From positions 6,646,501 through 6,710,500 of the forward strand of contig PUFA01000057.1 of the NCBI GenBank assembly GCA_003508835.1: a DNA stretch of 64,000 bases, read 5' to 3'. The notes below the pieces were generated by a model. That model worked only from the letters and a program-made list of their open reading frames with translations. It had not been told where the DNA came from and did not search any database. Both the position numbers and the translations under genes were made by a program. Source of the stretch: Eonycteris spelaea. Taxonomy: Eukaryota > Chordata > Mammalia > Chiroptera > Pteropodidae. The first letter of the stretch is position 1. The number at the start of each line of letters is the position of its first letter. Shown here in pieces: positions 48,201-57,044 of this stretch.

Positions 48201-50337
48201 AATCTACGATGACCTTTGCGTTTCTTTTTTAAAAAGTTCTGAAAAAACTTGTTTCCAGGCAAAAAGGAAAAGAATTTGACATTGATGAATTTAAACAGGC
48301 AAAATAATGGGACCCATTGATATTTTATTTTTAGTAGAATCTTGAACTCCAAGAAATTAAAAATATATCGTATAAACAAGACTGAATTAGTTTTTGAGAC
48401 AATTTGAGCAATAAATTGAAAAATTATATAAAAGGTAACAATTACTATCTGACCCTTGCCGGAGCCCATAAATCAATTCCAGAGTTCTGAAACTCAATTC
48501 ACTTAGTGATTTTTTTTTCAGCATCTTTTTAAAGAAATTTTATAGTCAACAGCACAGTTCTTTTTATTTCATTTTGTAAAGCTCAGTCCACTAAACCCCA
48601 GATGTCAAGTGTACAAAATGGGAAAATTTCTGGTAAAAGGTCTGATTTTTAACAATTTGAGTTTTCTAGCTAGCTAAACATGAGTGGCCCACCAGGACAA
48701 CAGCAACTTCTTCCCTTTGATCCCTGAAGCTCATCAAAAGTAGCTCAGCACTCCATGGGTGGGTAATTCGCCTGCCTATCTTATCGTTCTTATCTCCCCA
48801 TTTCAAGGTTTCAAACAATTCTGAGGGTGTTAGGAAATGAAATGATACCAAAAGCAGTAAGGAGCTGTTGGAGGTTTATAAGTAGTTCAGGTAAATGGTC
48901 GGAGCTCTGTTTAGATGATAGGAGAACAGAAAATTAAAGGTGAGGAGCCTTCCAATACCAGAATACTGGGCTGAGAAGCTGTTGCTTTAGTCCCAGGGAG
49001 GAGGGACAAGGGTCCAAGCCTACATCCAAGGCTGAGGCAATGAACAAGGGAGAACCTGGCAGACTTAAGAATCTAGAGCAGACAATGGGAGCTTGATAAA
49101 TGATTTAATGTTGGGGTTGAAGGGAAAGGGAGATGTTGAGAAAGACTCACAAAGGTGGTTATCATTTCTGAAAATAGAGAGAAATGAAATTGATGGAGAT
49201 CAAAGAACTCAGGGGAAGAGAGAGAATTGGAAAGGAAGAGAATGGGGTGAATTTCAGACACGTTTAACTTGAGGTACCTGACGGTCAAGCAGAGACATCC
49301 TTCTGGCATTGGAGACTAGGTCTGGAGCTCCAGAAAACTGATATGGGGATGGATCTCATATTCTCTCACATATACAGAGAGTTTGGTTTTGATTTAGGAG
49401 ATTGCAGAGCTATTGTAATTTCAAAAAAATGAACAATACTCATTCAGCAGATGTGATAAAAGCATGAAAGTTAATCTGGCAGCTAAAAATATGGCCCCAG
49501 TCAGATCAGACTGGAATGACTTTTGGGGTTGTTTGTCTGTCTTTTTTCTTTTGAAAGGGTATGTGTGCAATCTTGTTTTCGTTGTTTGTTGTTAGCTAAT
49601 TGTCTTCTCTCAAGAACATACTTAATTGCTAAGACCTGGTATAGACTTTTAATCACTGGCATAAAATTTTATGTTTGCTTCGGGTGAGAAGAGTTGGTGA
49701 CAGGGGAAAGAGTAGAAAGAAGGCAATTACAAAATAAATTATGAAAATATGTTTCTCTTCTACATCTTTTCTTACAGGACTTGATTAGACCTATCAGGAG
49801 AGCTGTTTGATATCACTGTGCAGGGTGTGCACAGAACAAACTAGGGAGAGCAATTCACATCTTAGACATTGTAGAAATGAATATCTGTTATGAAAATTTT
49901 CAGGAAGATGGAAGTAAAGTACCTTAAGGAAGGGGGCATCCTTTTCTAATTGGCACAAAGAAGACTAATAGAAGCTCTCTTTTCCTGCTGATTGGTGAGA
50001 AATGTAAGAACAGTAACATTTATTCATTTCATCAAGGTATTAGAAAGCTGAAAGGAAACATAATCCATTCATTTCCTATTTGCTGGAATCATACTATGAA
50101 TGTCAGCCTGTAATTCAGTCTTTAATCAGTACAGCACAATTCAAGATACAATCAGCCTTAAAATCTTTTTACGATCAGATGTAATGTTCTTTTACCAAAA
50201 GGGAGTGTGTAGCTTCTCCAGCTGCCTACATCTTGTGGAAGTGTAGAAAGATGCCAGAACATATCTTGACTTCAGTTTTTTGCTAGGATTCATGTATCAA
50301 TTCCTTAAGTAGAAAGATGTTTTATTACATGAACATA
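45206..50337. other. Long block with no recognised repeat or gene
   Basis: About 5.1 kb. Contents seen: a 27-base tandem duplication at 45,459-45,512, AT-rich stretches (45,840-46,080; 48,080-48,200), T runs at 47,796-47,817, and scattered open frames of 60-104 codons without domains. No L1, MIR or LTR landmarks were found, unlike the rest of the window. Old unnamed repeats may still hide here. Confidence 0.4.
45459..45512 (+). repeat. Short tandem duplication, 27-base unit
   Basis: Two adjacent copies of AGCCTCAACCTGCCTATACA followed by TCTGTT or TCCATG. The copies differ at a few bases. Confidence 0.8.
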
Positions 50338-50696
50338 CATCTTATCCTGTTCGAGCTGCTATGACAAAAATCTATAGGCTGGGTGGTTTAAACAACAAAC
50401 ATTTATTTCTCACAGTTATGGCGGCTGGGAAACCCAGGATCAAGGCACCAGCAGATATGGTGTCTGGCGAGGGCCACTTTCTGGCTCAGAGATGGCCATC
50501 TTCTCACTGAGTCTTACGTGGTGAAAAGGATGAAGGAGCTCTCTGGGGTCTATTTTGAAGGGCACTAATCCCATTCATGAGACTCTGCCCCTATAATCTA
50601 ATCACTTCCCAAAGGCCCACCTACAAATACTATCATGCTAGGGGTTAGGTAACAACATATGAATTTGAGGAGGACACAAATATTCAGTCTATAGCA
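50338..50696 (-). mobile_element. MSTB-like LTR (ERVL-MaLR), solo, with target duplication
   Basis: In reverse, the LTR shows all MSTB landmarks: 'gttcgagctgctatgacaaa', 'gtggtttaaacaacaaacat', 'gcagatatggtgtctggcga', 'aggagctctctggggtctat', 'cactaatcccattcatgaga', 'cacaaatattcagtctatag'. It is flanked by a perfect 5-base duplication ACATA (50,333-50,337 and 50,697-50,701), as expected for ERVL/MaLR. No internal retroviral sequence is attached, so it is a solo LTR. Confidence 0.85.
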
Positions 50697-51044
50697 ACAT
50701 ATCATTGAGAATAGCACAAATAATATTTTAATGTTAAAATTAATTTTAAAGAAAGAAATATAATCATTACTTTTATTTCTTTACTTTTTAATGTATTTTT
50801 ACCTGGCATCCCCATAAAATTGTAAGCTAAAAAGGTAAACTTTGCTTGTTTATTACCAAACTTTTAAATGCTTGCAAAGTGCAGGCCATAGTAAGTGGCT
50901 GCTCAAAAAATTTTGTGTGTGGTGGGGTGCTAAGTGAATTTATTCAGCCTTTTCAAGCTGAGATTTAAAAGAATTTTATCAGGATGAAAGAAATCAGGAA
51001 CTGGGCCAGTTTAAAACTCTAATGATAATCATGTTGATAAATAT
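50697..51044. other. Unassigned AT-rich sequence
   Basis: Nothing recognised. Confidence 0.4.
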
Positions 51045-51240
51045 GGTGAATATTTATTGAGTAATTACTATATGCTAGGTTGCTGTTCCAGTGGCTTAAA
51101 TATATGGACCCATTGAAATCTCACATGATCACTGATGGTAGATTAAGAAAATCCGCCCCTCCCCCCTCAGATCAGCCAGTTGGTGAGTGGCAGAGCTGGC
51201 AGCCTGATTCTAGAACCTGGGCCATTCACTGCAGTTAGTG
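51045..51240 (-). repeat. MIR SINE
   Basis: Antisense MIR: 'attactatatgctaggttgc', 'ttggtgagtggcagagctgg', 'cagcctgattctagaacctg'. The middle is decayed. Confidence 0.6.
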
Positions 51241-52652
51241 TTGTAGCTGCCATGGTTGGTCTGAACGCTAATATCCTTCTATCCATTTTACTGCCTGAGA
51301 TCTATATATACAAAACTGAGCTGCCTTTCCTGTCTTACTTTCTTTCCAGATTGTTGTATCTATACACTTAAACTTATTCAACAGTGATTTTTTTCAATTA
51401 CCATTTTGTTGGGAGGAAAATTCCTGAAGAGATAGCAGATTTCCTACCCCTGAGAAGTTTCATTTGGATACTGTATAGTATTTGTAAGGGCCACACCCTT
51501 GGTTAGGTCAAATACGGCTCCACATATGCTTTCCAAGGTCCAAGACCCCATTTCAGCCCACCATCTTAAAATGCTCATACAATTAAGCTTTAATGGGGAC
51601 AGGCTTTTTTTGTTTGTTTGTTAATGCTGCAAACAAATAATATTGGCACATAACAGACCTCAATACATACAAATGAATAAATTTAGCTCTGATAACCCTG
51701 GGACATTATTTGCAAAACCTATCCCTCTACATCTCCTACCCCTCACCCCCAAAAATAATGGCCATATTAATTACCTGTTTGATTTTAGAGCAGTAAATTA
51801 CCATAGATTATAAGACCATGAGTCATTGTCTTCTACAATGACATTTCTGCTTAAAATACAATTAAATGTTTCACTCTCACAAATATTTGGAAAGATATAA
51901 AATCAACAGATTTCTCTGAGGCTTTGGATACCCACTTGTTCAGAGAGAAGGCTGGCCTCTGGACAACAGAACCCTGATTTGCGAGAACTTGTCCTGCTCC
52001 CATTCTCCACCTGGACTGTCAAAAGAGCCTACAGGGAACGGATCACTGTGTTTAGGGCGCCCCTGCTGCTCAGTGGTGCTGAGGTGCTTGGAAATAGGGA
52101 CAGGGCTTTCCATAGATGAGTTTCTTGGGGCAAAGGTCAAAGAACCAACTACTTTTCATTCCTGGAAAGGATCTAAGAAGTGATTAGTTCAAACCTACAC
52201 ATTAGAAATGGGGAAACTTCAGCCCAAAGAGGTCAAATGTTCGTCCATCGTCTTTTCAACTGGTTAAATCTCAAAAGGGAAAGTAGCTGGATTCCTTTCC
52301 AGGGCCTCCCATCAAGGGAAACTGAACTCATAACTCGTTCTTTCTGCATTTTTAAAAATTAAGATCTTCAAAAAATTACTTGCTGAAATCTAGCCAACAA
52401 AACCATGACATTAATGAAGAGCTCACATTGAGAGGCACTACAATAAATGGAATATTAGCAAGTACAGGATCCAACTTAATATATATCCAAGATTAAGCAA
52501 TCATAGGAATTATGGTATAATTTATAGAATGTAAACTATGTAAATTTTTCCAGAATAAAAACAGTTCCAAAAATTGAGTGTGGGGTAGTGTGTGTGTGGT
52601 GTGTGTGTGTGTGTGGTGTGTGTGTTTGTAAAGAAATCAATAGGTACTGTCT
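51241..52652. other. Unassigned sequence with a possible MIR trace
   Basis: No gene. At 52,165-52,275 'aaatggggaaacttcagccc' followed by 'aaagaggtcaaatg' is a weak antisense MIR candidate. The block ends in a TG microsatellite. Confidence 0.4.
52588..52626. repeat. (TG)n microsatellite
   Basis: About 18 TG units with GG interruptions, just upstream of the full-length L1. Confidence 0.9.
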
Positions 52653-53499
52653 AAATTGAAATATGTGGAGATCTTTGGAAACATGGCGGAGTGAGAGACG
52701 TCCCCAGATCTTTCCCCTTGAAACAACAATAAGCTGAACATCTAAAACTCAAACAAACAAACAAACAAACAAACCCAAAACTGCACACCAGCACGTCTGA
52801 GCATGAGATCTGCGTATAAGAGCCACCACAGTTCAGAACCTGGGTGTCAGATGGTGGACTGGGAGTAATACAGAAGCTGCCTCTCACAGCTGCCAGAGCT
52901 CCCTGCAGGAGGAGGGGGAGGGAAAGGAGTGACAAGTTCATGCCACAAGTTCCCTGAATTCCTTCCTGGAATAGATGATGCGAGCTCCCTGTGGCCAGCG
53001 GGCTGTAGGGCCAAGTCATCAGGGCAGAAAGCAGAGAGCAGGACAGATCACAGAGGAACAACAGCTGATCTTTGCTGGCTGTGGTTGCAAAACCAAAGCT
53101 GAGTCACAGCCCCCAACAACCAACCCAGAGGGCACCTCCCCCATACCCTCCAAGACTGATCACTGTGGAGTGCAGGGGAATATGAGCAAAACGCTGCTGA
53201 GACTGTTGCTGACACTGACAGGGACTGAAACTAAGGGTAGTGAGCGTAATTGAATATCTACAAGAAAATTTTAAAAGTGTTATTAAGGCTTTATATAAAG
53301 CAGGGATCCAAGAGGGTTAGATGCCATTGACTGGAAACCAAAATAAAAATGCCTTCTTTGCAACAGCTAAAGAGAGACCTTTATATAATAAATCTTCTTT
53401 CTGGAAAAACAGTAGAATAACTTCCATTAATGCCCAGGCAGAGAAATAGTCCATTAAACACCATGAAAACAAGGTGACAAGGCATCTCAGAAAGAAAGA

Positions 53500-54345
53500 G
53501 AAAAATCTCCAGAAATAACAGACATAGAAATATGCAACTTAAATGACAGAGAATTCAAGATGGTACTTCTGAAAAACTCAGTGAAACAACTCAAATCAAA
53601 ATTTCAAAACAACTAGATGAGCAGAGCAAGGAGATTGAAACCCTCGAAAGGAACCAAATAGAACTTCTAGAAATGAAGAATACATTGCAAGAGTTGAAAA
53701 ATGAAATAGCAAGCTTGGGAAATAGAGTCGACCAAATGGAGGAAAGGATCAGTGATATCAAGACAGAAATCTAGATAAATCAGAAGGAAGAAGAGAGAAA
53801 CTGAAGAATGAAAAATAATGAAAGAGAAATTTAAGAACTAGCTGATACCATCAGGAGAGGAAACATAAGAATAATGGGCATTATCAAAGGGAGGAAAAGG
53901 AGCAGGGACTAGAAAGCATTTTCAGACAAATAGTTGACAAGAATTTTTCAAATCTAAGGAATGAGCTGGAGCTTGGAATTCAAGAAGTCAGTAGAACACC
54001 CAATTATCTCAACCCAAAAAGACCTTTGTGAAGACACATTGTATTAAAATTATCAAAAATCAATGACAAAGACAGAATTCTCAAGGCAGCCAGGGAGAAA
54101 AAATGGTAACTTAAAAGATAAACCCATTAGATTATCCTCAGACTTCTCAGTGCAAATTACAAGCAAAAGGAATGGAATCAAATATTTAAACTATTAAGTG
54201 AAAGGAACTACCAGCCTAGAATAATGTATAGCTAAGCTCTCTTTAGATATAAAAGAGAAATTAAGACTTTTCCAAACATACAAAAATTGAGGAATTCTCC
54301 ACTACAAGCCTGCACTACTGAAAGGGTCAGTTCACCTAAAACAAA
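53500..54345 (+). pseudogene. L1 ORF1 pseudogene
   Basis: ORF1 encodes the RNA-binding protein that coats L1 RNA. The coiled-coil part is readable (NQIELLEMKNTLQELKNEIA near 53,660-53,720), followed by an RRM-like region (RRGNIRIMGI near 53,855) and the C-terminal domain (EEFSTTSLHY near 54,290). In-frame stops interrupt it at several places, for example the TAG after GACAGAAATC near 53,772. The start codon is not certain. Confidence 0.75.
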
Positions 54346-55173
54346 ATGACAAACAAAAACAAAAATTAGAGTAAAGTGATTATCAGGCAAATAGAAGCAG
54401 AAGAGTGCAACCCTTACTAAGAAGAGCATTATGAGCTTAAATAAGAAGAAATGTTATAACAAGATAGTAATGAACATTCAGCATACATAGGAACAAACTG
54501 AGATAACAATGACAGTAAAAGGGGGATTCAAAGATCCAAATTCGCAAAGGGGAATGGAGATAAGGCACGTGCAGAAGAAAAGGAACGACTGAATATATAT
54601 AACTATCTTATACATATTCGTAATAGTAACAACATGCCAAAGATTCAGAACTGAAGTATATAACATGAAACAAGAAGGACCAGAGGGAAAACCCACAAAA
54701 GCCAACCAAATAAGAAAACAGAAACACAAGGACAAGGAAGCAATGGAAACACTGAGCTACCAGAAAACAAAAGAGAAAATGGTTATAAAAAGACCTCATA
54801 TTTCTATAATCATCCCAAATGTAAATGGATTGAACTCACCATTAAATAGGAACAGAGTTGCAGAACGGATAAAAAACAAAACCCAACTATATGCTGCCTC
54901 CAGGAGATACATCTCAGTTCCAAAGACAAATATAGACTCAAAGTGAAAGGGTGGAAAATGATATTTCAAGCAAATGGCATTCAAAGAAAAGCGGGAGTAG
55001 TGGTACTAATATCGGACAAAATAGACTTCAAAATAAAAAAGGTAAAGAAAGATACTGAGAGACACTTCATCATGATAAAGAGAATCATGCACCAAGAAGA
55101 CATAACACTTATTAATATCTATGCTCCAATCAGGGAGCCCCGAAATATGTAAAGCAATTACTACTAACAGAAC

Positions 55174-55478
55174 TGTTGGGCGTGATCAAATTTAAGACCC
55201 ACGGAGCCAATGGAGATGAATTGTGAGCCTCCATTAGCAGGCTGGCGACTGACTCTCCCCACTAGAGAGTCAGCCCCGAGCTTTCAGAGGAGGTCGCTTA
55301 TAAAGCCTACAATTACATTAAATAAGCAAGCAGGTTTACAGAAGCAGGAGTTAGCCATTAGCATATCTTTGCACAGGATAACTACACCCTTAACATTAGC
55401 ATATCTTTGCACAGAATACCTCGGTAACATTAAACAAGCAAGCAGAAGTTGGCCATTTGAAAATTTCCCCCTTTAACA
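55174..55478. mobile_element. Solo LTR 1, TGTT...AACA, 4-base target duplication
   Basis: This 305-base LTR interrupts the L1 endonuclease. Its ends are TGTTGGG and TTTAACA, and the flanking duplication is GAAC on both sides (55,170-55,173 and 55,479-55,482), which restores the L1 reading when removed. A four-base duplication is usual for gammaretrovirus-like (ERV1) elements. A TATA-like TTATAAAG is at about 55,299 on the + strand. The interior carries a partial tandem duplication containing ATTAGCATATCTTTGCACAG. The host bases AACAGAACT also match across the joint, so the edges could shift by a few bases. Confidence 0.85.
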
Positions 55479-55961
55479 GAACTAAAGGGAGAAACAGACC
55501 AAAACACTATTGTAGTAGGGTACCTAAATACCCCACTGTTGGATATGGACAGATCATCCAAACAGAAAATCAATAATAACAATCCTTAAATGACACATTA
55601 GACCAGCTGGACATAATGGACAGAGCCTTCCATCCCCAAACAGCTGCTTATACATTCTCCTCTAGTGTACATGGAACATTCTCAAGGATTGACCACATAT
55701 TGGGACACAGAGATAGCCTCAACAAATATAAGAGGGTTGAAATCATACCGACAATATTTTCTGATCATAATGCTTTGAAACTAGAGATCAACTGCAGAAA
55801 GAAATCAGGAAGAACCACAAATGCATGGAGATTAAACAACATGCTACTGAAGAATAACCAGGTCAGAAAAGAAATAAAGAGAGATCAAGAGATACATAGA
55901 AACGAATAAGGATAGTACAACATATCAAAACTTTTGGGACACAGCAAAAGTGGTCATAAGA

Positions 55962-56340
55962 TATTGCAGAGACGGTTAGGAAGAAGAGTCAGAGCCTGGA
56001 AATGCCTTAACTAACAAGGATAAGGGAGAGGGGATGAATGGCAATGCTAGCTAGCATCCTCCACCCTTGTCTCCTTGGTTTTTTATTCTCTTTCACAAAG
56101 CTGGCTTTGTTATTATTATTAGTTACTAGGAGGTTAGTAATTACAAACTACAGCCAGTTCCGAGATTTAGCCTCAAGGCCACCACTCCTGTTATCAGCTA
56201 TTTCTTCTCCTTTACTTATCCTTGTCCCTAGAGCAAGAAGTCCCAGAATAGGTCAGGTGTGTGTGCACCCTCCCTGCAATATGTCCTTGTTGCTCCAAGC
56301 ACCAGGCATCTTACCAGGACTGCAGGGATCTCTCACAATA
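55962..56340. mobile_element. Solo LTR 2, TATTG...CAATA, 6-base target duplication
   Basis: This 379-base LTR lies near the end of the endonuclease region. The duplication ATAAGA flanks it (55,956-55,961 and 56,341-56,346). A six-base duplication is typical of betaretrovirus-like (ERV2) elements. The ends TATTGCAGAGA and, reversed, TATTGTGAGAGA form an imperfect inverted pair, but they do not start with the usual TG. There is no internal retroviral sequence. A 128-codon frame through it (from 56,038) is not a gene. Confidence 0.82.
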
Positions 56341-56510
56341 ATAAGAGGAAAGTTTAAATCATTACAGGCCTACCTCCAAAAACAAGAACCAGCCCAAATA
56401 AATAACCTAACGCTTCATCTTTAAAAACTAGAAAAGGAATAACAAATGAAGTCTAAAGTCAGAAGAGGAAAGAAAGCATAAAAATCAGAACAGAAATAGG
56501 TGAAATTGAA

Positions 56511-56542
56511 ACAAACAAACAAATAAATAAATAAATAGATAA

Positions 56543-56574
<32 letters not shown>
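56511..56574. repeat. (AAAC)n(AAAT)n(GATA)n microsatellite in L1
   Basis: About 64 bases of AAAC, then AAAT, then GATA units within L1 ORF2. Expansion of an A-rich stretch in the gene. Confidence 0.9.
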
Positions 56575-56575
<1 letters not shown>

Positions 56576-56709
56576 CAATAGAATAAATGCGGCAAAGAGC
56601 TGGTTCTTTGAGAAGGTTAATAAAATTGACAGACCTCCGGCTAGACTCACTAAAGAAAAAAGAGAAGGGCATAAATAAACAAAATCAGGGATGAAAGAGA
56701 GGAAATTAC

Positions 56710-57044
56710 TGTAAGGCCAGTGATCCTGGAAAAGGGCCCAGGGGCAAGTCCCCGCCCCTAGCTCCTGCCTGCTAGCCACCTGATGCCATGGACCAATCCA
56801 CAGGTGCCAGGACTATGCTGTGGTGCCACACTGCTGCACCAATGAAAGAGCCCCACGCTATGCTTTTGCCTTTTTTGAATCTTCCCCTTCTGGGCTACCC
56901 TTCAAACCCTGCCCTGACCCCACCCTGGTGCGACTTCTCTGGCCCCCTTCCTCGGACTGGAGAGCCTCGCCCGGGACCCCTTGCCTTTCAATAAAGGACG
57001 CCTGTTAATCATGATCAGACTCTGTTGAGCGGCCGAACCTTACA
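56710..57044 (+). mobile_element. Solo LTR 3, TGTAAGG...CCTTACA, 5-base target duplication
   Basis: This 335-base LTR has perfect 7-base inverted ends (TGTAAGG and CCTTACA) and the flanking duplication ATTAC (56,705-56,709 and 57,045-57,049). The sequence is C-rich and GC-richer than the host L1. An AATAAA at 56,990-56,995 about 50 bases before the 3' end gives the orientation and a short U5. The class is uncertain: five-base duplications are usual for ERVL-type elements, but the short GC-rich form would also fit ERV1. Confidence 0.88.

Noticed and set aside
52651..53061. 136-codon minus-strand frame
   Set aside because: It is antisense to the 5' UTR of the full-length L1. Leucine- and serine-rich text comes from the GC-rich UTR.
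54232..54984. Several Cys/Phe-rich minus-strand frames
   Set aside because: Shadows of L1 ORF1 and ORF2 on the opposite strand.
56038..56424. 128-codon + strand frame
   Set aside because: It lies mostly inside solo LTR 2 and runs into L1. LTRs do not encode a protein here.
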